In this document: positions 52,479-61,378 of the stretch, piece by piece | Numbering within the stretch: the first letter of the stretch is position 1 | Layout: every line of letters starts with the position of its first letter | NCBI RefSeq assembly: GCF_000744095.1 | Contig: NZ_JQLI01000008.1 | Coordinates: 2,418,001-2,482,000 of the forward strand | DNA from: Cupriavidus necator A5-1 | Lineage (GTDB): Bacteria; Pseudomonadota; Gammaproteobacteria; Burkholderiales; Burkholderiaceae | DNA length: 64,000 nucleotides | Direction of reading: 5' to 3' | Translations under genes and position numbers: made by a program | The notes under the pieces: generated by a model | What the model saw: the letters and a program-made list of their open reading frames with translations, nothing else | The model's database searches: none | Told to the model about the DNA's origin: nothing

Positions 52479-53540
52479 ATGTCGACCGATCCTGGAATGC
52501 GAGATGCCGGCAAAACCGGCCAGGCCGTGAAGCCGGTCACGCTGGCGCTGCAAGGCGGGGGTGCCCATGGTGCCTTTGCCTGGGGTGTGCTGGACCGCCT
52601 GCTCGAAGACGGCAGGCTTGCGATCGAGGGCGTCAGCGCCACCAGCGCCGGCGCGATGAATGCCACGGTGCTCGCGTACGGCCTGCTCCAGGGCGGGCCG
52701 CCGTGCGCCCGCACCGCCCTGCACGACTTCTGGCGCGACGTTGCCAGCGCCGCGCGCGCCAGCAGCCCGTTCCGCAAGCTGCCATGGGAGAACTTGCTGC
52801 ACAACGGCTACGGGCTCGACTACTCGCCGATGTACCTGTTGACGGACATGATGCTGCGCGTGCTGTCGCCCTACCAGTTCAACCCGCTCAACTTCAACCC
52901 GCTGCGCGACGTTCTGGCCCGCCATGTGGACTTTGATGCGCTTAACCAGCACTGCCCGATCCATCTTTACCTGTGCGCGACCAATGTCGAGACCGGCAAG
53001 ATACGCGTGTTCTCGCGCGACGACATTTCGCTGAAGGCGGTGCTGGCTTCTGCCTGCCTGCCGGTCCTGTTCCAGGCGGTGGAAATCGACGGCGAACACT
53101 ACTGGGACGGCGGCTATGTCGGCAACCCCGCCATCTTCCCGCTGATCTACAACTGTGGCGCACGGGATGTGGTGATCGTCCATATCAATCCCATCGTGCG
53201 CAGGGGTGTGCCGAAGACCGCCGCGGAGATCCTCAATCGCATCAACGAGGTCAGCTTCAACTCCTCGTTGATCCGCGAACTGCGCGCGATCAGCTTCGTC
53301 ACCAGGCTCATCCAGGATGGCAAGATCAGCGGCGGAGAGATGAAGGAAATGCTGATCCACTCGATCCGCTCGGACCAGACCATGATGGCGCTCGGCGTGT
53401 CCAGCAAGCTCAATGCCGACTGGGACTTCCTTTGCTACCTGCGAGATCAGGGCCGGGACGAGGCCGGGCGCTGGTTGCAGCAGAACTACAGTGCAATCGG
53501 TGAACGGTGCACCGTCGACCTGCAGCAGGAGTTTTTTTGA
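52479..53540 (+). CDS. Patatin-like phospholipase
   Basis: A 353-residue protein with the patatin fold. LALQGGGAHGAFAWGVLDRL supplies the oxyanion loop, Ser56 lies in A-T-S-A-G (the first glycine of GXSXG is replaced by Ala) and Asp210 in Y-W-D-G-G-Y completes the dyad. Such enzymes hydrolyse acyl esters of lipids. GAGGAAC precedes the ATG. The truncated dehydrogenase upstream suggests it once followed bdhA in an operon, and it may have a role in PHB or lipid turnover. Confidence 0.9.
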   Translation: MSTDPGMRDAGKTGQAVKPVTLALQGGGAHGAFAWGVLDRLLEDGRLAIEGVSATSAGAMNATVLAYGLLQGGPPCARTALHDFWRDVASAARASSPFRKLPWENLLHNGYGLDYSPMYLLTDMMLRVLSPYQFNPLNFNPLRDVLARHVDFDALNQHCPIHLYLCATNVETGKIRVFSRDDISLKAVLASACLPVLFQAVEIDGEHYWDGGYVGNPAIFPLIYNCGARDVVIVHINPIVRRGVPKTAAEILNRINEVSFNSSLIRELRAISFVTRLIQDGKISGGEMKEMLIHSIRSDQTMMALGVSSKLNADWDFLCYLRDQGRDEAGRWLQQNYSAIGERCTVDLQQEFF

Positions 53541-53588
53541 TCCTGGTCCGGGGACGTCATTCTGCACATGCGCGAGTAGGAAGCGCCC

Positions 53589-53834
53589 ATGAAACTCATG
53601 CTTGCGTATTCGGCGCCGTCGCCCGGCTGGGCAGCGGGCAATGGGCGTACGCCGCCACCCCCTCGGATATTACGTGGGCTGCGTGGGCCTGCTTGCGCTG
53701 TGGCCGCAAGCGGAGCGCCGGTGCTCGCAGCCACCTCGCCGGTATGGCGGGCTGCGCCGCTCCTGACAGTGCTTTTCCTTCTCTTCGTCGGGTGGCGGCT
53801 GCTCCGTCCGTGGCTCCGGGCGAAGCGCTCCTAA
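53589..53834 (+). CDS. Possible small membrane protein
   Basis: An 81-residue frame with AGGAAG ahead of the ATG. One hydrophobic segment near the C-terminus (APLLTVLFLLFVGWRLLRPW) and a proline/arginine-rich N-terminal half are visible. It might be a small inner-membrane protein; the composition of the first half is also what chance frames in GC-rich DNA give. Confidence 0.35.
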   Translation: MKLMLAYSAPSPGWAAGNGRTPPPPRILRGLRGPACAVAASGAPVLAATSPVWRAAPLLTVLFLLFVGWRLLRPWLRAKRS

Positions 53835-54145
53835 AACCCGGGAGCAAAGATGGCATGAACGCGTTGGCGCGCGGATCTGGTCGCCCGCACCACGCCACTA
53901 CGGTGATCGGCCTCACCTTCCTGCTGCTGCGCATGAGCGCCGGCCGCCTCGAAGGTCCCGGGATTTCCTTTGCGCAATGCCTGCGGTGCTTCATGGGCGG
54001 CGCCATCATGGGCTGGGACAGCCTGCTGAACAGCCGTCAGGAAATTCACCGCAAGTCACTTTCCCTCCCCCTCTAGCCCTAGGGTAAGCCCCGAAGTGCC
54101 GAGCCTTGCAAGTTGGCGCCCACCTGCCTATCCTGAACCCATCTA
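53835..54145. other. Intergenic region before the Bug-TauD operon
   Basis: No gene is supported here; short frames on both strands have no Shine-Dalgarno. CCCTAGGG (8-bp palindrome) occurs at about 54077. The operator-like sequences for the downstream operon start at 54146. Confidence 0.4.
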
Positions 54146-54176
54146 ATTGTCCGGACAAAAAAATAATTAGGACAAT
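54146..54176. promoter_or_regulatory. Palindromic operator, probably for the GntR regulator
   Basis: TTGTCCGGACAA (54147-54158) is a perfect 12-bp palindrome. A third half-site, GGACAAT (54170-54176), makes a wider inverted repeat with ATTGTCC (54146-54152). The element lies 58 bp before the first gene of the operon. The regulator encoded at the end of the operon (GntR, HutC group) is the likely binder. Confidence 0.55.
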
Positions 54177-54233
54177 ATGGTTCGATCCGGCTCACCGGAC
54201 TTCCCACACCTCTACTGGAAAGAGGAGACAAGC

Positions 54234-55205
54234 ATGCCCGCCCCCCAACAACTTGCGGCGCTCAGCCTATCGCTGGCGTTCGCCATACTGGCCCTGCCAA
54301 CAACGGCGCACGCAGAATTCCCGGACAAGACCATCCGCATCGTGGTGCCCTACTCGCCCGGCGGCGGCACCGACATCGTGGCGCGCCGGCTGGCCGAGCG
54401 GCTGACGCCGCGGCTCAAGCAGACCGTGGTGGTGGAGAACAAGCCCGGCGCCAACGGCATCATCGGCACTGACTTTGTCGCCAAGTCGGCGCCGGACGGC
54501 CATACCTATGTGCTGGTGGTCAACACGCACCTGCTGAATCCGATCCTCTACAAGAAGATGCCCTACGACACCTTCAACGACCTGATCGGGGTGACGATGG
54601 TGGCCAAGTCCCCGCTGGTGTTCGTCACGCAGACCGAGTTCCCGGCCACCAACGCGATCGATTTCGCGCGCTACGTCAAGGCCAAGCCGGACAAGTACTC
54701 CTATGGCAGCTCGGAGAACATGACCCGCCTGGTCGGGGCGATGTACAACAAATACCAGAACCTGGACATGGTCAACGTCTCTTACAAAGGCGGCTCGCCG
54801 CTGATGACAGACGTGATCGGCGGTGTCACCACGGTGGGCGTCACCAGCGTGCTGACCGCCAAGCCGTTCATCACCGCGGGCAAGCTGCGCCCGCTCGCGG
54901 TCACCGGCGCGCAGCGCACGCCGGCGCTGCCCAATGTGCCCACCATGATCGAGTCCGGCATGAAGGACTTCGAGGTCTACACCTCCTACAGCCTGTACGC
55001 GCCGGCCAAGACGCCCAAGGCGGCGCTCGAGCGCATGCAGCGCGAGATCCATGCCGTGGTGATGGCGCCCGACATGAAGGAGATCCTGGCCGAGCAGGCC
55101 GCCACGCCAGTGGCGCAGCCGGTCGACGAGTTCAATGCCGAGGTGAAGAAGGACTTTGCGCTCTGGCAGCGCCTGGCCAAAGAGGTCAACCTGCAAGCGG
55201 AGTGA
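54234..55205 (+). CDS. Bug family (TctC) tripartite tricarboxylate receptor
   Basis: A 323-residue receptor; the ATG at 54234 follows AGAGGAGA. The signal peptide ends TTAHA, and the mature protein starts EFPDKTIRIVVPYSPGGGTD. VVENKPGANGIIGTDFVAKS and MVNVSYKGGSPLMTDVIGGV are typical. An upstream ATG at 54177 lacks a Shine-Dalgarno. It is first in a five-gene operon and presumably binds the substrate that the dioxygenase and lyase degrade. Confidence 0.94.
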   Translation: MPAPQQLAALSLSLAFAILALPTTAHAEFPDKTIRIVVPYSPGGGTDIVARRLAERLTPRLKQTVVVENKPGANGIIGTDFVAKSAPDGHTYVLVVNTHLLNPILYKKMPYDTFNDLIGVTMVAKSPLVFVTQTEFPATNAIDFARYVKAKPDKYSYGSSENMTRLVGAMYNKYQNLDMVNVSYKGGSPLMTDVIGGVTTVGVTSVLTAKPFITAGKLRPLAVTGAQRTPALPNVPTMIESGMKDFEVYTSYSLYAPAKTPKAALERMQREIHAVVMAPDMKEILAEQAATPVAQPVDEFNAEVKKDFALWQRLAKEVNLQAE

Positions 55206-56344
55206 AACAAGTGGACATGGAAACGACAAGGACGAGCACCCGCCCGATCGGCCCGGTGGCGGGCGGCTGGACGCGCCGCGATGTGGAGCAGGACAACGGC
55301 TGGATCCATACGCTGAGCGGCGAGGAGGTCGACGCACTGGAGCAGGCGCTGCGTCACGCGCTGCAGACCGGCAAGGACCGGTTCGACATGTCGCTGGAGG
55401 ACTTCCCGCTCGATGCGAGCGTGCGACGCCGCCTGGTCGCGCTGATCGACGAGACGCAGGGCGGGTTCGGCTTCAAGCTGCTGCGCGGATTCCCGGTGCA
55501 GCGCTGGGACGAGGATGCGCTGCGGCTGCTGTTCTGGGGCATCGGCCTGGTGCTGGGCGTACCGCGCCCGCAGGGCAAGATGAGCCAGTTTGTCAGCGAT
55601 GTACGCGATGCGGGCGGCACTTACCGCTCCAACACCGGCCGCGGCTACAACACGCGCTCCGGGCTGGACTTCCATGCGGATGGCAGCGACATGGTCGGGC
55701 TGTTTTGCGTGCGTACCGCAAAAAGCGGTGGCTCCAGCCTGGTCTCCAGCTCGATCGCCGCGCACAACGAGATGGTGCGCCTGCGGCCGGATCTCGCCGC
55801 CGAACTCTATGCGCCGCTGATTTTCAGCCGGCAAGGCGAGCAGGCACCGGAAGAGGCGCCGTACTACGCGGCGCCGGTGTTCGGCATCCGCGATGGGCAT
55901 TTCGCCTGCCGCCATATCCGCAACCATATCAAGGGCGCACAGCAGTCCTTCCCGGACGTGCCGCGCCTGTCGCCGCAGCAGATCGAAGCGCTGGACTTGT
56001 TCGACGAATTGCTCGCGCGTGAAGACCTGTGCTACCACATGGACCTGCTGCCAGGCGACATCCAGCTGCTGAACAACCATATCGTGCTGCACTCGCGCAC
56101 GGAGTACGAGGACCATCCCGAGCCTGAGCGCAAGCGCCACCTGTTCCGGCTGTGGCTGGCGCTGCCGCAGGCGCAGCCGCTGCCGCACGGCTGGCTGGAC
56201 GCGTACAAGGACGTCGACGCCGCCTGCGTGCGCGGTGGCTTCCGCGGCGTCGGCATCACGCCGCAGATCCGCGCCTTCGAGGCACGCATCGCCCGCGCGC
56301 ACGGCATGAAGCTACGTATCTACCCCGAAAAGGAAGCTGCCTGA
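55202..56344 (+). CDS. TauD/TfdA-type Fe(II)/2-oxoglutarate dioxygenase
   Basis: A 380-residue enzyme. The iron ligands are His158 and Asp160 in F-H-A-D-G-S-D, with the distal His297 in N-N-H-I-V-L-H-S-R, whose Arg299 would bind 2-oxoglutarate. The start is a GTG at 55202 overlapping the Bug stop (GTGA); other candidates are a GTG at 55211 and an ATG at 55217. The reaction is hydroxylation, often leading to cleavage of a C-S, C-O or C-N bond. The next gene overlaps by one base (TGATG). Confidence 0.88.
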   Translation: MKQVDMETTRTSTRPIGPVAGGWTRRDVEQDNGWIHTLSGEEVDALEQALRHALQTGKDRFDMSLEDFPLDASVRRRLVALIDETQGGFGFKLLRGFPVQRWDEDALRLLFWGIGLVLGVPRPQGKMSQFVSDVRDAGGTYRSNTGRGYNTRSGLDFHADGSDMVGLFCVRTAKSGGSSLVSSSIAAHNEMVRLRPDLAAELYAPLIFSRQGEQAPEEAPYYAAPVFGIRDGHFACRHIRNHIKGAQQSFPDVPRLSPQQIEALDLFDELLAREDLCYHMDLLPGDIQLLNNHIVLHSRTEYEDHPEPERKRHLFRLWLALPQAQPLPHGWLDAYKDVDAACVRGGFRGVGITPQIRAFEARIARAHGMKLRIYPEKEAA

Positions 56345-57243
56345 TGACCTCGCCTCAATCGACCGCGCCCCATGTCGAAGCCACCGCCCGCCCCACCATG
56401 CGCGAACTGCTGGCGTGCAAGCGCCTGATCGCCGCGCCCGGCGTGTTCGACATGATCTCGGTGCGCATCGCCAGCCGCATGGGCTTCGACTGCCTCTACA
56501 TGACCGGCTATGGCACCGTGGCCTCCTACCTCGGCCTGCCCGATGCCGGTCTGGCGACCTATACCGACATGGTCAACCGCGTCGGCGCATTCTGCTCCGC
56601 TGCCACCATGCCGGTGATCTGCGACGGCGACACCGGCTACGGCGGCCTACTCAACGTCGCCCATACCGTGCGCGGCTATGAGCGCGCAGGCGCCAGCGTG
56701 ATCCAGCTCGAGGACCAGGAATTCCCCAAGAAATGCGGCCATACGCCCGGCCGCCGGGTCATCCCGGTCGAGGACATGGTGAAGAAGATCCAGGTCGCGG
56801 TGGAAGCGCGCGAAAGCCCCAACTTCCTGATCCTCGCCCGCACCGATGCCCGTACCTCGCTCGGACTGGATGAGGCGCTGCGCCGCGCCGAAGCCTATGC
56901 CCGCGCGGGCGCCGACATCCTGTTCGTCGAGTCGCCCGAGTCGGAGAAGGAACTGGAAATCATCGGCAAGACGTTCGACCTGCCTTTGCTGGTCAATGTG
57001 GTCGAAACCGGGCGCACGCCGGTGCTGCCGGCCGAGACGCTGGAGCAGATGGGCTTTGCCATCGCCATCTATCCGGCGGTGGGATTCCTCGCCGCGGGCA
57101 AGGCGCTGGAAGACGTCTACGCCCACGTCAAGGCCAACCGCAGCTCGATCGGCATCGGCGAGCGGCTCTATGACTTCCCGCGCTTCAACACGCTGATGGA
57201 TTTCGAATCGGTGTGGGACTTCGACAAGCGCCACGCGTCATGA
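56344..57243 (+). CDS. Isocitrate lyase/PEP mutase family enzyme
   Basis: A 299-residue TIM-barrel enzyme. Asp94-G-Asp96-T-G-Y-G binds Mg, and Lys129-Lys130-Cys131-Gly132-His133 is the signature of isocitrate-lyase-type members, in which the Cys is a catalytic base. So it is more likely a C-C lyase (2-methylisocitrate, dimethylmalate or oxaloacetate type) than a phosphonate mutase. It lies directly after the dioxygenase and before the MFS gene (ATGA), so it should cleave the product of the dioxygenase step. Confidence 0.9.
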   Translation: MTSPQSTAPHVEATARPTMRELLACKRLIAAPGVFDMISVRIASRMGFDCLYMTGYGTVASYLGLPDAGLATYTDMVNRVGAFCSAATMPVICDGDTGYGGLLNVAHTVRGYERAGASVIQLEDQEFPKKCGHTPGRRVIPVEDMVKKIQVAVEARESPNFLILARTDARTSLGLDEALRRAEAYARAGADILFVESPESEKELEIIGKTFDLPLLVNVVETGRTPVLPAETLEQMGFAIAIYPAVGFLAAGKALEDVYAHVKANRSSIGIGERLYDFPRFNTLMDFESVWDFDKRHAS

Positions 57244-58472
57244 CGGTCGCGGCCGACGCTCCCGGTCGGCGACGGGCCGCCGCTACCCTCACCTGCACGC
57301 TGGCGATACAGGTGGTGGCGACCGCCAGCACGCTGGCGTTCGCGGTGCTGTCGCCGGTGATCCCCGGCGTCGGGTTGGCCAGCGTAGGCGTCTTCCTGGC
57401 CGTGGTCTATGTCGGCGGCATGATCGGCTGCCTGGTCGGTGCGGGTCTGGTGGCCGGGACCGGGCCCGTGCGTGCGTCGCAGTTGGGCCTGCTCGCGCAG
57501 GCCGTGGCACTGGGCCTTCTCGCCACGGGCGAGCCTCAGGTAAGGCTTCTCGCCGCACTGGTCAGTGGGCTTGGCTATGGCCCGATCACGCCGGCCAGTT
57601 CGCAGATCCTGATACGTACGACCACGCCGCAACGGATGGGGTTTGTGTTCTCGCTGAAGCAGACCGGCGTCCCGCTCGGTGGCCTGCTGGCGGGCGCGGC
57701 GCTGCCGCTGCTGGCCGCGCTGTGGTCGTGGCAGGCGGCGCTGGGCGCGCTGGCGCTGCTGGCGCTGGCCGTGGCCGCGCTCAGCAACGGACAGCGGCGC
57801 GAGTTCGACACGGCGGCGACCGGCCGCGTCAGCATCGCAGGCAACTGGCGCCAGCTGTTCGGCGATGTACTGGCCGATGGCCGCCTGCGCTCGATGGCGG
57901 CCGTGTCGCTGCTGTTCTCGGCGTGCCAGTTGTCGGTCAGCGGGTATTTGATGGTGTTTCTTACCGCTGAGGTCGGCATCGGCCTCGCGCAGGCCGGCAT
58001 GATCTATGCCGTCACGCAGGGCGCCGGCATCGCAGGACGCATCCTGTGGGGCCATCTCGCCGACCTGACCGGCTCGCCGCGTGGTGTGCTGATCTTGCTG
58101 GCAGTGCTGATGAGCGCGAGCGCGGTGGCCACCGGCCTGTTCACGGCCCAGTGGACACTGGTGCCACTGTGCCTGGTGTCGACTGTCCTCGGCGCCACGG
58201 CGATCGGCTGGAACGGCGTCTACCTTGGCGAAGTGGCGCGGCTGGCGCCGCCTGGGCGCGTGGCTTCGGTGACCGGCGGCGCGTTGTTCTTTACCTATTT
58301 TGGCGTGGTGTCGGGCCCGCCGGCGTTTGGCTACCTCGCCCAACGCACCAACAGCCTTGGCCTGGCCTACCTCGCGCTGGCGGCCGTACCGGCTCTCAGC
58401 GTGGCCTTGCTGCTGTGGGGCGGCGGCGCAAAGGGGCAGACGGATGCCGGCGATCCGACGCGCAGCCTTTAA
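57240..58472 (+). CDS. MFS transporter
   Basis: A 410-residue, twelve-helix membrane protein. The start ATG overlaps the lyase stop by four bases. LLAALVSGLGYGPITPASSQ then LIRTTTPQRMGFVFSLKQTG resembles the loop between helices in organic-acid/aromatic MFS carriers of the CynX/NarK-like type. It is likely the importer of the operon's substrate or the exporter of a product, working with the Bug receptor's pathway. Confidence 0.88.
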   Translation: MTVAADAPGRRRAAATLTCTLAIQVVATASTLAFAVLSPVIPGVGLASVGVFLAVVYVGGMIGCLVGAGLVAGTGPVRASQLGLLAQAVALGLLATGEPQVRLLAALVSGLGYGPITPASSQILIRTTTPQRMGFVFSLKQTGVPLGGLLAGAALPLLAALWSWQAALGALALLALAVAALSNGQRREFDTAATGRVSIAGNWRQLFGDVLADGRLRSMAAVSLLFSACQLSVSGYLMVFLTAEVGIGLAQAGMIYAVTQGAGIAGRILWGHLADLTGSPRGVLILLAVLMSASAVATGLFTAQWTLVPLCLVSTVLGATAIGWNGVYLGEVARLAPPGRVASVTGGALFFTYFGVVSGPPAFGYLAQRTNSLGLAYLALAAVPALSVALLLWGGGAKGQTDAGDPTRSL

Positions 58473-58600
58473 GACTATGCAGCCAGCCCGCCGCAGTCGC
58501 CTCTCAATTCTGATCCACGATACCGGACGAGCGGGACCGCGCTGCAGCCTGCGCGCGTGCGCTTGCCCGTGTGACGGGTCGCGGCTATGCTGCGAGCGTC

Positions 58601-59428
58601 ATGGTCACAACAACCGATGCACGGCAACTTATGGAACAAGGCGGCAATCTCCCCGACGACTCCGCAGGCCTGGAGGCCGACGTGCGGGGCGGTGCCAGCC
58701 CGCGCTACATCGCGCTGGCGCGAACGCTCCGCTCGGAGATCGAGAACGGCACCTATCCGGTCGGCAGCAAGTTGCCGACCGAGATGGAATTGTGCAAGCA
58801 ATTCGGCGCCAGCCGTCATACGGTGCGGGCGGCCGTCGAGCGTCTGGTCAGGCTTGAACTGATCACGCGCACGCCGCGCGTTGGCACGGTGGTCACCGCA
58901 TCGCGCGCCAGGCGTGGGTACGAGCTGGCGGTCGGCCAGGTCGGCGACTTGTTGCAATACGCCTCCAGCACCCGCATGCGTGTGGTCTCGCGACAGCTGC
59001 GCGAGATCGACGAGGAGGCCGACCCGGTGCTCCAGCCCTATCTCGGCCAGCACTGGCTGGTCATCCGCGGCGTGCGCACCGGCGACACCGCCGACGCACC
59101 GATCTGCTACAACGAGGTCTGGGTACACCCTGACTTCCGCGGCGTCAGCGGTACGGAACAGGACATCGAGGCCTCGGTGTTCCATCTCATCGAGCAGCAG
59201 TTCAATGTCGCGGTATCGCGCATCGAACAGGTTATTCATGCGGGCGCGCTGCCGGCAGACATCGCGCAGTTGCTCCAGGTCCCGCCTGGCACGGCGGGAC
59301 TGTGGATCAATCGCCAGTATCGGGACGCGAGCGGCAGGCTGATCGAGATGGCCCTGTCCGTGCATCCGGCCGACCGCTTCTCTTATCGCATGGTGCTCGA
59401 CCGGACGTGGCGCAGTGTGCAGGGGTGA
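58601..59428 (+). CDS. GntR family regulator, HutC (UTRA) subfamily
   Basis: A 275-residue regulator. The N-terminal winged helix reads ALARTLRSEIENGTYPVGSK, LPTEMELCKQFGASRHTVRA, and a UTRA effector domain follows (QVPPGTAGLWINRQYRDASG). Starts at GTG 58571 and ATG 58601 or 58631 are possible; all lack a strong Shine-Dalgarno, and 58601 was chosen as the longest ATG form. It closes the Bug-dioxygenase-lyase-MFS operon after 128 bp and probably represses it through the TTGTCCGGACAA site. Confidence 0.88.
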   Translation: MVTTTDARQLMEQGGNLPDDSAGLEADVRGGASPRYIALARTLRSEIENGTYPVGSKLPTEMELCKQFGASRHTVRAAVERLVRLELITRTPRVGTVVTASRARRGYELAVGQVGDLLQYASSTRMRVVSRQLREIDEEADPVLQPYLGQHWLVIRGVRTGDTADAPICYNEVWVHPDFRGVSGTEQDIEASVFHLIEQQFNVAVSRIEQVIHAGALPADIAQLLQVPPGTAGLWINRQYRDASGRLIEMALSVHPADRFSYRMVLDRTWRSVQG

Positions 59429-59507
59429 CCCGGAGTCAGGGTGGGTCCCATAAGATGCGCATAGCTGCGCTTGTTCATGTAGATCCTTCGAGCGCGGAAG
59501 CCCTCGG

Positions 59508-60674
59508 CTACGATGCGTGCGCGACCTGTCCCCGAGGTGAAATGCGTTGCTGTGCCCGTTCGGCGGCTAGCAGGGACGCGGCGATGAGTGCGGCCCCGAC
59601 CAGGCCAAGCGCATGTCGGTCCAGCCAGGTAAGCGCTGCGGCGCCGATGACGCCGGACATCGAGACGCCGATGTAGACCGCGGCAGAGTTCAGCCCCAGC
59701 AACAGAGGTGAGGCAGCCGGCGACAGGCTGATCAGCCGATGCTGTTGAGGTACCAGCAGCCCCCAGCCGCATAGACCCCAGACGACGATCGCCGGGATAG
59801 CGCCTGTCAGCGATGCCGACGTCCACGGCATCAGTGCAAAGTCGATCGCTGCGATCGCAATTGCAGTATTAATGATGCGCCGGCTGCCGAATCGGTCTGT
59901 CAGCCGGCCCGCCGCGAGATTGCCGACAGTGGCGGCAACACCCCACAGCAGCAGCATCCCGGCCAGGACTTGCGAGTCGCCCCCGGTTGCGCGCTCAAAG
60001 CTCACGCCGACATACGTGTAGACCACGAAAAGCCCCGAGTACGCGAGCCAGGTGGTCATGAGTGTCAACAGAACGCGGGCGTCAGCGAGCGGCGCCAGGC
60101 GGCGCGCCAGGCTAAGGGCTGGCGGCGAAGCAATGTCTGGAAGCAGCCGCCAGACGCCGACTCCGGCGACCGCCCCTACGCCAGCGACGAACCACATCGT
60201 GGCACGCCAGTCGAGCCAACCGCCGAGGTAGGTGCCAAAGGGTGCACCCAGCGCCGTAGCGCTGGACAGGCCGGCAATGATGATGGCCAGCGCACGACCG
60301 CGCTGCTCGGCAGGCACCAGCGAGGCTCCGGTGGCGGTCGCCGTGGGACTGTACATCGCGGCACCCAGGCCAGCCAACAGACGGCTCGCGAGCACGAACC
60401 CAATGCTCTGCGCGAGTGCCGTGATGACGTTGCCAAGGACAAACACGGCCAAGCCCGCAAGAAGAAGTCGTTTGCGTGGCCAATGCGCCGCTGCCGCTGC
60501 CAGGACTGGCGACAGCAATGCATAACTCAGCGCATAGAGCGTCACCATCTGTCCGGCAAGTGCCACCGAAACGCCAAGCGAACCAGCCACCTGCGGCAGG
60601 ATGCCGGCGACAACGAAGCTGTCCGTGCCTATGGCAAACATGCCGCCGGCCAATACGATGAGACGTCGATCCAC
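59508..60674 (-). CDS. MFS efflux transporter (drug/arabinose-efflux type)
   Basis: A 388-residue, twelve-helix exporter of the DHA1 group. The start is a GTG at 60674, preceded by AAAGGAAA; the product opens VDRRLIVLAGGMFAIGTDSF with helix 1. The conserved motif A-like loop (AAAAHWPRKRLLLAGLAVFV) and LASRLLAGLGAAMYSPTATA fit the family. It is divergent from an HxlR regulator with twin operators between them, so it is likely induced by a compound sensed by that regulator and exports it. Confidence 0.9.
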   Translation of the reverse strand: MDRRLIVLAGGMFAIGTDSFVVAGILPQVAGSLGVSVALAGQMVTLYALSYALLSPVLAAAAAHWPRKRLLLAGLAVFVLGNVITALAQSIGFVLASRLLAGLGAAMYSPTATATGASLVPAEQRGRALAIIIAGLSSATALGAPFGTYLGGWLDWRATMWFVAGVGAVAGVGVWRLLPDIASPPALSLARRLAPLADARVLLTLMTTWLAYSGLFVVYTYVGVSFERATGGDSQVLAGMLLLWGVAATVGNLAAGRLTDRFGSRRIINTAIAIAAIDFALMPWTSASLTGAIPAIVVWGLCGWGLLVPQQHRLISLSPAASPLLLGLNSAAVYIGVSMSGVIGAAALTWLDRHALGLVGAALIAASLLAAERAQQRISPRGQVAHAS

Positions 60675-60707
60675 GGTGAATTTCCTTTCTGGGCCCGAGC
60701 GGGCGAA

Positions 60708-60764
60708 AGTTGCGTGACGCAACTGATCGATCCAAGATAGCACGTCAAGTTGCGTGACGCAACT
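60708..60764. promoter_or_regulatory. Twin identical 17-bp operators (HxlR divergon)
   Basis: AGTTGCGTGACGCAACT occurs at 60708-60724 and 60748-60764, 40 bp apart. Each is a perfect palindrome with 8-bp arms around one central base. The pair lies between the MFS gene (leftward, start 60674) and the HxlR gene (rightward, start 60785), within about 20-35 bp of each start codon. Repeated perfect palindromes in a divergent promoter are strong evidence for the operators of the adjacent regulator. Confidence 0.85.
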
Positions 60765-60784
60765 TATGTGAATAGAATGCGGAC

Positions 60785-61285
60785 ATGTACCGCAAATCCT
60801 TTGACGGAATGAACTGTTCCATCGCCCGCGCACTCGAGCAGGTGGGCGAGTGGTGGAGCCTGCTGATCGTTCGCGAATGCACCCTCGGCACCACGCGCTT
60901 TGACGACTTTCAGCGTCGGCTGGGCATTGCCAGGAACGTGCTGACGGCTCGCTTGAACACACTGATCGAGCACGGCGTGCTGGAGAAGGTGCCCCTGGAG
61001 GACGCCGAACGGCGCCAGGAGTACCGGCTGACTCCAAAGGGCGAGGCGCTGTACCCCGTGCTGGTGGCGCTACTGCAATGGGGCGATCAGTGGTGCGAGC
61101 ACGATGCGCCCATTCGCCTGGTTGAGCATCAGTCCGGAAAGCCCATCGAGCCCGTTGGCCCTCGTGGGAGTCGAGGCAAGCTGCTAACCTTCCGCGACAT
61201 TCGCCTGGAAGCTGGACCTGGCGCGACAGCGGCTACGGTGCAATCGGTTGGCGCTCGGAATCGCGCCATCCTGGGTGAGGAATAA
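60785..61285 (+). CDS. HxlR family transcriptional regulator
   Basis: A 166-residue winged-helix regulator. The start (MYRKSFDGMNCSIARALEQV) has Cys11 at the position of the conserved, often redox-active cysteine of HxlR proteins; GEWWSLLIVRECTLGTTRFDD and LTARLNTLIEHGVLEKVP are typical. The C-terminal 50 residues extend beyond the core domain. It is divergent from the MFS exporter, with twin operators between, and is probably an autorepressor released by an electrophile or drug. Confidence 0.93.
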   Translation: MYRKSFDGMNCSIARALEQVGEWWSLLIVRECTLGTTRFDDFQRRLGIARNVLTARLNTLIEHGVLEKVPLEDAERRQEYRLTPKGEALYPVLVALLQWGDQWCEHDAPIRLVEHQSGKPIEPVGPRGSRGKLLTFRDIRLEAGPGATAATVQSVGARNRAILGEE

Positions 61286-61378
61286 CCTCTCCCGTTGACG
61301 GCCGGTCTCTCGATCGAGCCCGCCATAGGCATCGCCGCAGGCATATGCCGCGTCTCGCGCATGAGAACGCACAGGCTC

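Noticed and set aside
53831..54049. A 72-codon minus-strand frame before the Bug-TauD operon
   Set aside because: No Shine-Dalgarno and no recognisable features; overlaps other random frames.
57168..58343. A 391-codon minus-strand frame opposite the MFS gene
   Set aside because: Composition (H, R, Q, D rich) is that of an antisense shadow; the plus strand has a clear twelve-helix transporter.
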